A stretch of 64,000 nt of DNA from Monomorium pharaonis (taxonomy: Eukaryota; Arthropoda; Insecta; Hymenoptera; Formicidae). A program made the translations under genes and the position numbers. The stretch is from NCBI RefSeq assembly GCF_013373865.1, contig NC_050473.1:2232001-2296000 (forward strand), in the 5' to 3' direction. Below, one piece after another: positions 27,238 through 39,331 of the stretch. Position 1 is the first letter of the stretch. Each line of letters starts with the position of its first letter. Below the pieces are notes generated by a model. The model was not told where the DNA came from. It was given only the letters and a program-made list of their open reading frames with translations, and ran no database searches.

Positions 27238-27576
27238 CCGCTGGACCGGCGTCAATACCGGCATTCCCTCCGGAAGCTCTCCGGAACTCAGGATGGAACG
27301 ACCTAGCACGCGACTCGAGCCAGAGTTCGGCAAGTAGAGGTGGTAGAGTCTGTCGACCGAGTCCACCCACCTCGGGACGCGCGAGGGCGCAGACCGTGTT
27401 ATACGCGACACGGACGAACCTACCTACCTATACGGTGACACTGAGGGCGCGCGCGAGATCGACGTTCGCGGTTCCGGGGCTGGCAGTGCACTGACTCCGG
27501 CCTCCTCGTTCGACCCGACAATCCGCGGCTCTGACTCCCACGCGGCGCATGCGTAGCTCAATATGGCTACGTTGCG

Positions 27577-27684
27577 CCGTCGTCGTCGTCGTCGTCGTCG
27601 TCGTTATCGTCGTCGTCGTCATCGTCATCGTCGTCGACGTCGCCGTCGACGTCGCCGTCGCCGTCGTCGTCGTCGTCGCCGTCT
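27577..27684. repeat. (GTC)n trinucleotide repeat, interrupted
   Basis: About 108 bp of GTC/GTT/ATC/GAC/GCC triplets with a pure opening run of eight or nine units. On the minus strand one frame is polyaspartate. The many interruptions by single substitutions indicate an old repeat. Confidence 0.95.
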
Positions 27685-30600
27685 TCCTCATGCCTGTCAC
27701 CCCTTCTCTCTAGCTCGCTTCGTCTCTTCCCATTGTGATTCCCTCCGTGCGCGATCGTGCGTGTGGTATTGCGCGCATACATGTACTTGTGTGTGTGCAC
27801 GCGAACGCGCCGTCGTGCTTCATCCCCCAAATCGGCACCCCCGAGAGAGAAGGAGGGAGAGAGAACGAGAACCGGGTTTCTGCCCCCGGCGGCAGCACTC
27901 CCTCCTCCCCTCCCTTCTTCCCGTCCCGCGAAAGGGGTGAGACGGCGCGTCGGCGGTTCTCGCGCTCCCTTCGTGTAAGAATAAGACTAGAGACGCTGCA
28001 GGTGGTTCACACGGTGGGCGATTGCCGGCATGCCGCCCTTCTTTGGCGTACTACGCGATTATCGGGTGTCGAATGAGTTCACGTGATCGAGCACTTAGTC
28101 ATGGACTTGTTCCCCGTGGCATACGAACGCATGACTTCTACACAGGTCATGAATGAGATTGGGGTTAACTGCGCCGATTATACAACGCATCGATGTAAAT
28201 TTCTCCTCGGCGCTGCCTTGACCGACCGTTCCATAGTTTCGTACTTCTATACAAACTGAATTAGTTGGAGTACAATGGCCTTTATCTATCTAATCGGGCC
28301 ACTGTTTTATTAGCTTATTTTCAAGTAAACAAATTCTTTCGAATAATAAAGATAATCTGTTTTAATAAAATTGATAAAAGTAATAAAATGAGAGCTCTCG
28401 TTATATTGTTTTGCATTATTTACGAGTAGACCCGATCTCTGATTTAAATTTTAATAAACTTATTTATATACGTAATGTAAATATGAAAATTGATATTGAG
28501 TGAATCATAAATACGCTTCGAGTTTTTTGAGATAAATGTTTTGAGATAAAATTATTTGATATAATTGTTTTTGGACTACCGTTTGGACTACATCGTGAAG
28601 GACTCAAATAACAGTTTGTCAGAGATCGATATTTTGTAATGTTATAGATATAGAGTAATCTCGAAACATTTCTAAAAGCATCCCTACTGAAATAAACATT
28701 ACATACGTAGCATAAACTTGGATCTTATAGCTCAATCATGAACGGGCGCGTATGCGACGAAAAGTAATAATTTGTGACTGACAACTGAGAATTTTCGCAA
28801 CGATCGATGCAAATGTAGCACGTATCAGCATGAATAAGTTATACGCTTTTAGATGCACCGTATGATGCAGCGTTCCCGTTCTTTTCTTTGTCTTAGAAAC
28901 TGCTACGGTTACTACGACTGAATCGCAAGTCTCGAAACGAATCTGGCATCGGCTCAAAAGTATTCGCGGGTGGTCGTCTGGACCTCACGAAAGAAGGATT
29001 TTTTTTGGGAGCGTTCCAACACCTCGGACAAACGCAATGGATTCTTTCGATATGTACGAAGTGGGAATTTTGTATGTATAAGCGGTAACATGTACTGAGG
29101 TTATTAAGACGCTCGGGAAAAAATCCCACGTAAAATCTATCGATGTTGCAGGCGTGACGTGCTGTCCATGATCTCGTTAACGATAGAGGAAAGAGGTGGT
29201 AACGTAGCTCTCGGCTCGCGCTGTCGGAGATAAATTAGTAGATGGTTCAGAGAGAGAGATACGCACACTCGCACAGTGGATTGGTTTTAGAACTATATAG
29301 AAGTGAATGCGTATAGCACCCACTAAATTAAAGTACACTGTTAATCTCGATGTGCTATTTCGCTTTCATCTTATTTAAAATTTTCACATAATAAAATTGA
29401 AAATGGCAAATAAAGCTTTATACAACGTTTGTACGGCGTAATCAAATAAGTTCTGAAATTTTGGAAAAACGGTAACTTAAGAGAGAAAGAGTTGCATACC
29501 AACAAGAAAATCGTATGCAATTTACAGAGCTATTTCAGCTACTAAATATCTCACGAGTTCTTTGTTCCCTCGGATAAAAAAACAAACATGATTAATGAGC
29601 ATTCCATTTCGTTTCGAAATATTTTATTATCTACCTTACGATAAAAGCACTCATGATAGTTCTGAAAGTGGAGGAAATTGAACATTAATCAAAAATACAA
29701 GACTTCTTGACGGAGAAGAAATTTTCTTCAATATTTGTTTATCAATCGGATACACGTTAATTCTCAAAATAAATTGGCTAAATCTCTTTTCGCTTTTTTT
29801 CTACGTCTGCAATCATATGCAATCATATTAATTTGACTAGATAATAGCAATGATACGATTAAATTTCTTTGTAAAAGTTTAAAAACCGATCTAAACGAAT
29901 AAATTAACGCTTCTAAGAAATGTAAGTCTTTCCATCGCTAATACATACTAAAGATAAAATGGAGTATTAAACCTTATTACCATTTCTTATGGTTATCTGT
30001 TTTCCTTCTAAGAAAAAGAAAAGAAAGAAAAAAATTTACTTAGCTACTAAAAGAGATTAGTGCTTTTAATACGAAGAGGGTTTTAGAGATTTTACGTTCC
30101 GGTACTTTGCTTACTTAAAATTGTCCTTGTCTCTAATCTGAGAAAATTCTCAGTTCGATATAACCCTGAAAAGCGACGGAATGCACCGCCCGGAAAGTAT
30201 ACTTAAGTTCCAATTAAGTGCGAGCCAGCAAAGGCTAAGCAAGCGTGAAGAAACTCGAGTTGCTTTCTATCTCGGGAGGGTACCTTTGGTTCCTTGCACC
30301 TCTGGTATCGACCCCAAAGCGGGACCAGCGATGGTGGAGCGTCGCCTACTGTAATCCTTAATTGGTCCGCGTGATTCATTCGGTCCATTCATCGTAACTA
30401 AACTGCTCTTCGAAGGAGGGCCGTCTTCGCCTCCGGCGACAGAACGCCTTGGATATCTCTCCTCTATTCCTCGCTCTTTCGTCCTATGTCCTTTCCCGTC
30501 TCCTGCTACCGACTATTTCTCTCTTTCTCCTGTTCAATCTTAGTTACACGAGATACCACCACGACATTCTACAGTAGCCTGTCTCGCTGCCTGCCGTTAT

Positions 30601-31761
30601 AACGTTAAATCAGATAAACAAACGCGGTCTTAACTCCGGCTGACATAATCAGTCGTTCAGGTTTAAGTGAGAGAGAGAGAGAGAAAGATAGAGAGAGAAA
30701 CGATAAAGTAAACAGAGGAAGAGAATGCGGGACGAGGAATACGAAGAAAGAGACAAAGGTAACAGAAGTATGTACAATAAAACTACAATTTCCGGTCTCT
30801 AAAGTAGTAAATGGCGTCGCAGAATAATTTTATACAAATTGTATTTCTCTCTTAATTGTTAGAAATTCAACCGAAATAAAAAGATATCTATTAATACTTT
30901 GTTATTTAATGTATACGACTGCTAGTACGAGACCATTAAAAATTATTAACACTGAAGGATCACCATCCGTACTTGGAGAGTGATCGTACAAGCGTGTTGT
31001 AAAGGCGCGAGCAGAGATGTTGAAGTGCGATTGGCCTCGTTGTCGGCTGCATGAATCTACGAGGGAAGACCGGTAGGGTCATCCGAGGATGATGTCCCGG
31101 AGAGAGAAAGAGAGACGATGATCGTCTGGATCAGAAGAAGTACGAGGAAAAGGGTGCGCCCTGCGGGTCCTGTTCGGGCGGATATTATTATACGAGGCGA
31201 CTCCGCGTGTTCTCCCCGTTCCGCCACGTACGTGCGACGACATTCGCACGATGACGACGAGGACGGAGATTACCCACTTTTCTACGGTCGCACGTCCCCA
31301 CGAACCTCGTTATTTCAAGAATGCGAGTTACTTTAGGGTCGAATGGAGAGATCGCTGTCTCGTTACCGATTATTCGACAAGTCGCGTGGAATCCTAGGCT
31401 TCCTACTTCCGCGAAAAAAAAAAAATTACGGAGGAGAAAGACAAATGTAAAGAGTAACGAAAGAGTGCGTTTGCAAAATTGACGATGCAACGCAACAATA
31501 TATACATTAAATAATCATTTGCCAGTGAAAATTAATTTATGATTTGCATCGAGTATTAAGCTGGTTGGGTTCATTGTGTGCGTTGATGATATTAAATTTC
31601 TGGTAGCAATTATCATAATTACTATCGCTGTACTTTAACCTTATAGAGATATATTATAACAGAAAATAATTTACTTTATTAATATTTTAGTTCAGTTTAG
31701 GTTTCATTATACGACCGAAAATGTATGCATTAAAATCATTTATAGATATTTCATATTTAAT

Positions 31762-31782
31762 TGTGTGTGTGTGTGTGTGTGT
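31762..31782. repeat. (TG)n microsatellite
   Basis: Pure TG run of about 21 bp followed by a short GA-rich tail. Confidence 0.95.
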
Positions 31783-32625
31783 AAAGAGAGAGAAAGAGAG
31801 AATAGTTAATATTTAATGTTAATATCAACTTAAATATTTTATGTGCGATTACTTTTATCAAACCGATTTAGAAACACAGAGAATATAATAATTTTAATCA
31901 ATGCAGTTTAAAAACGCATACAAGAAATAATCAAATTTCAGTTTAAATTTTCGATGGATCGTTTTCGGTTACCGAATTTGAATCGTCAAAACGCATTTAA
32001 ATTTAACTCGATCGTTTATAAGGTTACGAACATATCATGCGATTCAATGTCCCAGCTTATTGTTCCCCGATAGAATCTTACGCGAATAAAATTTAGCTTT
32101 TACCGCATCAAAATACAGTTCCGACCTCTTTTGAAAATACGGAGAAAATTCTTTCCTCACTCTTTCTCTCTCTCGTTTATCTTACATTCTCCATTCTCCC
32201 TCGGTCATCGTAACCATCTCATCGTCGTACCAACTTTCCGTTTCCCTCGCGGGAAGCAGAATCAACGTGTAACTCCCACGTAACCATCGCGAAAGTCGAA
32301 AGGCAGAAGAAAAAGAAGAATGATATCCGGGCGTGCGCCTAACCGGAAATACTCGACGACGAAGATCTAAGATTCGGAAAGGAGTTTCGCGGAAGGATGA
32401 ATAATAACGTTTGAAATTCGAGACGCGGAATAAAACGATGTCGCGGACGAAAGGCACGTCGTCAAAAAAGAGGCGTTTCTGGCGGATGGTACGGGGAAGA
32501 GGAGGAAAAGGAGGGAGATTGTGAAGAAGATAGGGTAGATAGATTCCCGCAGGAAGAGAGGGAGGAAAGTATCCTCTCGTGTATAGTCGACGGCAAAGCG
32601 AAAGGATGCAAGTGGGAACGCCAGG

Positions 32626-32640
32626 AAGGCAGGCAGGCAG
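32626..32640. repeat. (GGCA)n tetranucleotide repeat
   Basis: Three to four GGCA units followed by GGAA units, in a long purine-rich stretch. Confidence 0.8.
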
Positions 32641-34385
32641 GAAGGAAGAAAGGAACGGAGGCTCTTCTAGGCTTCGTTCAATAAAATAGAATATCTAATA
32701 AGGAACAAAAATGCAGTCAAGAAAAGAATGGAGGGTGCGGGCAAAGAAGGCGGATAGTTCGTTCGGTTGAGCTCGAGAAAGGAGAGACGTATAAGTTCGA
32801 GGCCTCCTCTCCGTACCGCCACTCGTGTCTCTCCTCGAGATACCTAGAAAGAGATCGGAAAGGAGAGCTGATCCATGAAGGAGTCAGAGATGGTCCAATG
32901 TATAAAACGACGACCTTTGAATGAGGAGAAGAATAGAAGAAGGCGGGATACGCAAAGTCACCGAGTGTATGGAAATAAACGCGCGATATCGCGGAACGCA
33001 TGGTAGAGAAAAGAACGATTTTTGTCGAAAATTTATTTGAAACGTAACTCTTTCTATATCGAATTTTTAACATTTACGTTTTTAATATTTATAATCACAT
33101 ATAAGCGCTATTCTTTTAATTATATCAATAAACACTTAAAAATATTTCCAGTCAATCGATAGCAGCCACTTAATCTTATTTCGATCGATCCATATTGTAT
33201 CTTCTTCTATTGGAAAATCACGATTATGCATGTTATACCTGCAACAACTGCAGTATAATCTCGTTTCGATCAACGTGCTAAGGCGAGACCGGGGTCTCTC
33301 GATGTCAGAGCTTCGTTTCAATTTACATATGCATCAGCGAATGTCATTATCCTATCATTCTTAAGAATCGAGCTCAGATTTAAACGAAGCGGTTTACAAA
33401 TATGTAAATATGAAACCTATCATAATACCGTCTCATAATTGACATTTCCGTCTTCTGTATTCGTCAATCTCCCTGATTTAAAATTACAATGAACAGTGCC
33501 TTCGCAAATGTACATGTTACTTTAGAAAATTTAGATCAAGATTCCACAAAATTAAAAAAAATTTTGGATTTAATTATTTTATGAAACACACAATTTCTAT
33601 ATTATTCTTTTTATTTACGGCCAATAAATTTCATTATTTAATCTCCGCATAGAAAATGTATAAAAGTACTTTTATTTGTTTCAAACACACAGCGCCTCAA
33701 ATTATTTGGCACAAAAACTCGCGATTGTAACCCATTCTGTATTCGGGGGAATTAACGCAGCTGTCTGGCGCTGATTTTTATTTTATTCGCAAAGGTATCT
33801 ATTCATTTGGGCATTACGGATTCGCAAAAATATAAATCTCTTAAAAAAAATAAAAAATAAAAAAAATACTTGCAACAGGAGGAATCGCGACAAAGTAATC
33901 AGGGAGGGATCAAGCGCGGACGGTAACAAACGCCCCGCCAAAAGCGATCGATGGCCACCGAGGTGAACTCGCGAGGAAGGTGTCGAAGATTTAAGTTGTC
34001 TCGGATGATCCCGAACGAAACGTAGGAGGAAATTTCGAATGGGGTGCGACATCCCTCGCTCACAATCAGTTGTAAGGCTGGCGTTATCGCGGGAGAAAGA
34101 CGGGCCCCGGCCGGGGGGGCGAGGAGAAAGAATGCGAGCACGGAATAAAACCTCTTCAGAGAGACGCGCGTACAAGATGGATAGCTTCGGCCTCGGAGAG
34201 AGTGGTGCATCGGTGTGAAGAGAGGGAGGGGGAGGACGCCCGACGGCTCTCTCGTTCTTCCTTCTCTCGTCGTGTTTTGTACGTGTTCGCGTTGCCGGAT
34301 TCGGAGAGTGTTATCGATGACGCGAAGCAAGATTCGTGGGACGCAATCCAGATACGGTGAAACTGCGTGCACGAGTTCACGAAAA

Positions 34386-34592
34386 TTACACTAAAAAAAA
34401 ATGCAATATATTCAATAAGATATGTAGTTGCGGACTGTCAACTACAGATATACTCAATACAATAATATATGCTATTGCAGTATAAACATTGTACTTGCAT
34501 TAACAGTAAATATTATTGTATTGAATATTTTATGTAGTTGGCAGCCCGCAATAACATATGTTATTGGCCATATTACTTTTTTTTGTGTGTAA
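34386..34592. mobile_element. Probable MITE with short terminal inverted repeats
   Basis: The left end TTACACTAAAAAAAAA and the right end, read on the other strand as TTACACACAAAAAAAA, form an imperfect 16-bp inverted repeat around an AT-rich core of about 170 bp. The core itself has an internal hairpin (GTAGTTG/CAACTAC near 34425-34446). No reading frame is present. The boundaries are approximate, and no clean target duplication is visible. Confidence 0.6.
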
Positions 34593-34790
34593 GGAGAGAA
34601 AAAAACCCAAGAGTCTTCTTTACCATTTTTTACACCTTTTTATTTTTTCCCTTTTATCCTAGAATTGATATCTTTAATTTCAAAAAAAGCTCTGGATCAG
34701 TGAACGGTATTTCCGATGAAAATTGCTGGCAGCATTTTTGTTCGTTCACTTGTTCATCACGCGATTATCTCAATCGATTTACCATGCCCG

Positions 34791-35120
34791 TACACTGAGA
34801 AAAAAATGTGTGATATTCGCGACTATAATTGCATAATAAAATAATAGTATTTAGAAACATTATTTTTATAGTAATTATTACTATATAATATTGGTAATAA
34901 TAATCAAATGCATACTATATTAAAATCGCCATTTTGGTTACCATAGTTATTATAAGGAACATAGATGAATATTATGATTATGAGAACTTTAATATACATA
35001 TTTATTAAACAAACTACAATTTATATTGTTGAATAACTATAAAAATCTGGTTGGGTCTAAAAATGACTGTAAATTATAGTGATATTATGGTTAGAGCAAA
35101 TTTTTTTCTCTTGATGTGTA
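34791..35120. mobile_element. MITE, family sharing CACTGAGAAAAAAA end
   Basis: The left end TACACTGAGAAAAAAAT is almost identical to that of the element at 19194. The right end read inverted is TACACATCAAGAGAAAAAAA, the same motif with a 6-bp insertion. The core is AT-rich and shares the string TTTTTATAGTAATTATTAC with the element at 35770, so these two are related copies. It is non-autonomous. Confidence 0.75.
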
Positions 35121-35769
35121 CATACATATGCGTAACTCTACTGTAACGAAAAGATATGATGAAAAAAAGAGTTGAGAAAAGATACAAAACGCTGCCATCA
35201 AATACAGTAACATCGCACGTGGCTTTTGTATCTTAACGAGCCCGTTTGACGTATCATCCCTTTTCTTCTTCGCGATCTTATCCCTGCGAAGAAGGATCGC
35301 GCTCGCGGTTATCGCGTGATTAGATCGTCAGAATCGGATTCTCAATCGAGAGGAATTTATTTCCCGTGGATCTCGCCTGCTGATAGTGCCCTTTGAAACG
35401 AGAAAGGGCGCGATTACTTCGGCACGAGTTTTCACGTGAAAGAAGATTTATGCTGATATTCCGCGGAGATTAATTATATTCTGCTTTCGTGCTTATCGTA
35501 CGTTTCAATGTGCTGCTTATTTACAAGATATATTCTTTTTCATTTAAATAAACATGCGACCTGTAATATTTTTAAAAAATTCGAAAAATAGGGGTATGCC
35601 AGTAATATATTATGATTTAAAAATAGAATATTAAGAGACGAGTTGGATTAACGAACTCTTATAACGCGAGAGCAAAATAAAAAAATATTTCTTTTCAATT
35701 TTTTACATTTGCAAATACCATATTTGAAACTGGATTTTAATTTATTGGCTCTTAAATTCGTCTACAAGG
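35121..35769. other. Spacer between two MITE copies
   Basis: A CpG-containing segment (35200-35480) and an AT-rich segment (35500-35760) lie between two related elements. No gene recognised. Confidence 0.5.
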
Positions 35770-36053
35770 TGCACTGATGGAAAAATGTGTTATATTTATG
35801 ATTATAATTATAATATATTAAAATAATTATAGTCAGGAATATCGTTTTTATAGTAATTATTACCATACTAATACCCATAATAATAACCATATAACAATAT
35901 TTAAGGCTAGTACAATTTTTTTATAATTAACATCACTATAAGTGATTATTACTAATATTATTGCAATAGTTATTAAAAAATAATGTTCCCAAATATAATT
36001 ATTGCATTATGCTATTGTAATTGCAAATATCACATATATATTTCTATTGGTGT
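35770..36053. mobile_element. MITE, diverged relative of the 34.8-kb copy
   Basis: The outer ends (GCACTGATGGAAAAATGTGT on the left, ACACCAATAGAAATATATAT inverted on the right) form an imperfect inverted repeat. The next 80 bp on the left align with the left half of the element at 34791, including TTTTTATAGTAATTATTAC. More decayed than its neighbour; the boundaries are approximate. Confidence 0.65.
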
Positions 36054-36146
36054 GGCCATTGCCATCGTTTTCGGCCAGACTGAGTCACGATTTCGCGTCT
36101 GCGGAGTTACGGTTGACAGGTTGGGATGAGAAGAGAGAGAGAGACA

Positions 36147-36240
<94 letters not shown>

Positions 36241-37390
36241 AGAAACAGTCCCGAGTTATTTCATTTGCCGGTCACGATCTTTTCTATGTACTGCCGCGGT
36301 CAGTAAATGCGTTGTCGTATGAGGCGGTGACAGTCCGAATCCGAGAAATTAGAGTTCTTCGGAAGAACGGTCGTAGTTTCCGAGTTTTCCAGGTTTCGGC
36401 AAGGGAAAGGCGAGCACGTTGTTATTATTAGTCGCACGCGACGGGATTTCTCATTTTGAGTTAGGAACGGATATAATATCGAATCCCTCGAAAGTTTCCC
36501 CGGTTGCTTTTTATTTTTCTTTAATTCGCGAGCGAGCGAGCGTTCCCCGCGATTTTGACGATCGATGAATAGATAATTTCGCCGTTCGAAGACAAAAACT
36601 ACTTCATTCGATGCAGAAAATCCTCTCTTCCGCCTTTTCTACCTCCCTAATCTCCATATAGCCGTCCCTCCTCGTAAAGTCACGTGACTAAACAAAAGGC
36701 GTAACGTCCATTAATTCCCCGAGCACGATTCACCGCGTATGATAATAATAAAACTTGCACTTTGCAGGAGGAAGACTCACATTGTCTGACATTCCACGGA
36801 TTAGCGAACGCACGTTCGCTTTGAATTCCGGATGAATTTGAGATCGCTTTATCCTCCCCCCCCCCACACCCTCTCACTCTCTTTGTAAGGGTTCGCTAAT
36901 AATACCTGTATTCCTAAAAGCACATCCATTCTAACAGCCGATATACGCCCTCATCAACAGTACCAGTAATATATTATTGTTCATTGTAGTATTAATATGT
37001 ATGTATTAAAATTTATTTTCAATGAATGTGCAAGTAACTTATGTAAAAATGTCGTTCGCATAAAAACGGCGAGATACGCTGGCGATCGAATGTCACTTGC
37101 ACACCTTTAATCGTGTGGCAAAACAAGAACAATATCAGTTAATTCAATCATGTGAATAAAACGACTGCAGAGACAAATATATAACAATAATGTACGATAA
37201 ATCGAAGTATTATGTTTATAGACTTTCATGCAATAATATTATATTGGTAACAATATAAATGTGAAATAATGGAAAATAATAATTATGCAAATGAATGATA
37301 AATTCGGGTAAAGCATTACACAAGCTCTCATCTTGAAAATTATATTAGAGAAACAAGAAAAATAATTCTCTTTTAATTCCAAACGTGCTA
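36054..37390. other. Non-coding stretch around a long GA tract
   Basis: CpG-rich DNA on both sides of the GA tract, poly-C near 36855 and then AT-rich DNA from 36900. No splice-supported frame was recognised. Confidence 0.5.
36132..36236. repeat. Long (GA)n microsatellite
   Basis: About 105 bp, with a pure 76-bp GA core (36161-36236) preceded by GA interrupted by CA. Frames through it are arginine/glutamate repeats and are not evidence of coding. Long GA mirror repeats can form triplex DNA and bind GAGA-type factors. Confidence 0.98.
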
Positions 37391-37808
37391 CACAGAAAAA
37401 AATTAGTATCAATTTAACAAATTGTCTCATGAGCAAATATAAAATTTATTGAGAGTTCAATGATCTTAAATTTCTACAAAATTTTTTTCAAAAGTTATTT
37501 TGTTTCTATTATTATAATATTATTATAATATTATAATAATCATCTAAAGAGCACAATGATTAGTTTCATAATAATATTAAAAGATTTTAATTTTTTTTTT
37601 AAGATATTGCTACTTTTTATTCAATATTTTTTTCTTCTCAATTCAATAAAAATTATAATATAATAATAAAAATTTATTTTTCTTGAAATTTTATGTACTA
37701 TGTATTGTAAAGTTTTTCACGTAAAGAAGTTACGTCAAATTCTTCAAAGATTTTACATTCTGTGTATGTGACAATGAATGTAGATGTAAAGCTAAATTTT
37801 TTTCTGTG
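37391..37808. mobile_element. MITE with CACAGAAAAAAATTAG inverted ends
   Basis: The left end CACAGAAAAAAATTAG (37391-37406) and the right end, read inverted as CACAGAAAAAAATTTAG (37808 inwards), are near-perfect inverted repeats. The 418-bp body is very AT-rich with an ATTATAATATTATTATAAT-type palindrome near 37505-37540. There is no coding capacity. A TA precedes the left end but not the right, so the target duplication is unclear. Confidence 0.75.
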
Positions 37809-38018
37809 CAAATGAAGGTTATGTATATAATGTTGAAAAATTGTAAATGTTGCTACCGGGCTTTTTCCGCGGGGCTATTGAATCTCGCGCTGTTCAATGA
37901 TATACGTATACACATTTTCAATTTTTCGACAATTCGTTTCGCTTCCGAGGCAAAAATACACATGGCTCGTAACATGTTACCATGAAGACCATTGTTTGTA
38001 ATAAATGCGTTCACTCAC

Positions 38019-38152
38019 CCAAAGTCGGGTACAGCAGGTACAGCTCACCACTGCCGCTGTTACGCAGCCAGAAACCTGTCTCCTCCTCGCCGTCGGCGCC
38101 GACGTTCCGAACATGCACACCCTCGCATGGATATCGATCCGGAAAAACGTGG
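38019..38152 (-). CDS. Alternative reading: internal coding exon, unknown protein
   Basis: From a TAATTAG acceptor at 38153 to the GTGAGTG donor, one minus-strand frame is open for 44 codons with unusually natural composition, for example HVFPDRYPCEGVHVRNVG and FWLRNSGSGELYLLYPTL. Codons are rich in GAG, GGC, AAC and CTG, and there is no ATG in frame, so it would have to be internal. The acceptor lacks a good pyrimidine tract, which is the main objection. Phase fits the micro-exon at 46093 on one side and the candidate at 2683 on the other. No family recognised. A plus-strand ATG frame (37982-38167) overlaps it. Confidence 0.25.
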
Positions 38153-38402
38153 CTAATTACGCGTTAATTAATACGATACAATGATCGCCCGATACAATGT
38201 AGCACGGCACTCCCGACACACGCGAAATGATATACTCGGAACGCATTAAACAGCGACATCACTCGGCGAGCAACTTCCGGGTAACGCGATCGCCAACTTC
38301 ACGCCGATGGCTCACGCGGCCGACTTTACGAGGCGAGCCAGAGCACTGTACATACTTCCTAACCACTCGACACTCCCGAAACTGTCGCGCGCGAATTATG
38401 CT
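38019..38402 (-). other. Probable first exon (minus strand) ending in a strong donor
   Basis: From the initiator adenine at 38402 the minus strand runs 384 nt to TTTGG followed by GTGAGTG, a near-consensus donor. The sequence is CpG-rich and carries several short upstream ATG frames (13 and 31 codons), as is typical of an untranslated leader. The next exon would lie at lower coordinates. The 3' 134 nt could instead be a separate coding exon (see that entry). Both readings share the donor. Confidence 0.4.
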
Positions 38403-38433
38403 GAATAATCCAGAATGATGAGTCCTCATATAG
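38402..38433 (-). promoter_or_regulatory. Core promoter: TATA box plus initiator
   Basis: On the minus strand CTATATGAGG (38433-38424) is followed, 30 nt after its first TATA T, by TATTCAGC with the A at 38402. A TATA element at about -30 with an arthropod-type initiator at +1 is the canonical RNA polymerase II arrangement. The initiator has C where TCAGT is preferred. It sits at the edge of a CpG-dense block (38.4-39.7 kb). Confidence 0.4.
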
Positions 38434-39331
38434 AGGGATTGTTTCTCGGCGCAGAGCCGATTAAGAAAGTCAACGGATTTCGGTTCGTCGCGATCGTTCC
38501 CGTGCGGCTCAACACTTCGCGACGGTCGCCCGCCACTTGATTCGACACTCCCGACGGTATGACGACGTTCACTCGCGATCGAGGGGGAAACATACCGGCG
38601 CGAATCTCGCCGCGAGCGTGACTCCGGGGGCTATCGCGCGACGACTGCGCTAGCGTAAATAAATACTTCAGTACTCCACGCGACGAGATGACCTGCGCGC
38701 GCACGCTCTAATGCGCCGTCTCTAATCGCGCCGTGTCTCGCGTTCACCGCGACGGAGCGATTAATGGCGGAGCGATAAGCGACACTTACTGACCACGAAG
38801 GATTTCGACTCGCGCGATCGTCGATCATCCCTCGCTCGGCTCCCTTGGCCTGATGACCACCTTGTTCTTCGCGCACAAACGTTTATTCTCGAGCGAAAGA
38901 AAACAGATCGGCGATACGGAGCGATGACGATCGTTGCGCGAAATTTTTATACGACACTCCACACAAGGCTCCGTGCAAGGACTGCTGGGGTATTGCTGAG
39001 TCACGGGCCCGCGTCTAGCTCGCGGGGGGAAGGGGGACAATGGTAGCAGCCAATCACGCGCGTCTTCCAATCTCGCGGGACCAATCGCGATTTCGGAGAC
39101 ATATATATATATGTATCTTTTCGCTCGCTGCCGTTTTTCTAGGAATTTTCTCACTCGCGTCGCTCCCCCTTTTTCTAGGATCGAACTTTTCTAGAAACGA
39201 ACGAAAATCCGAGATAAGAACGAACTTGCACGCCATAACCTTCACGTATTCGTTTCTTGCTCGCTCGCTTTCGCTTATTTCGTTGAAATTGACGAGATAA
39301 AGCTTGACGAGCTCTAATAGAAATAAAAATT
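38434..39331. other. CpG-dense upstream region
   Basis: Strongly CpG-rich DNA with donor-like GTAAGT strings on the minus strand near 38788 and 39404 that could end alternative leader exons. It contains the palindrome ACATATATATATATGT near 39100. No confident exon boundaries at both ends. Confidence 0.4.

Larger units (their letters stand above)
26500..28080. other. CpG-dense block, possible promoter or first exon
   Basis: This is the longest strongly GC-rich block of the left half. It contains trinucleotide repeats, pyrimidine tracts and a donor-like GTGAGA after GCGAAAGGG near 27945 on the plus strand. Reading frames are open on both strands at 27059-27494. The plus frame gives polyalanine and the minus frame polyglutamine across the CTG repeat, each with plausible flanks, so strand cannot be decided. 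It is most simply a promoter or 5' exon region of an unidentified gene. Confidence 0.35.
28081..34385. other. Long non-coding stretch
   Basis: AT-rich segments (28260-28720, 29330-30130, 31480-32100, 33010-33720) surround CpG-richer segments (30150-31400, 32200-33000, 33880-34380). Purine-rich GA/GGAA DNA fills 32460-32680. No splice-supported frame was found. The segment 30180-30420 is complex and non-repetitive and could be conserved regulatory DNA, which cannot be tested here. Confidence 0.5.

Noticed and set aside
37982..38167. Plus-strand 61-codon ATG frame overlapping the minus exon
   Set aside because: Overlaps a segment with a better donor and frame on the other strand; no splice or poly(A) signal.
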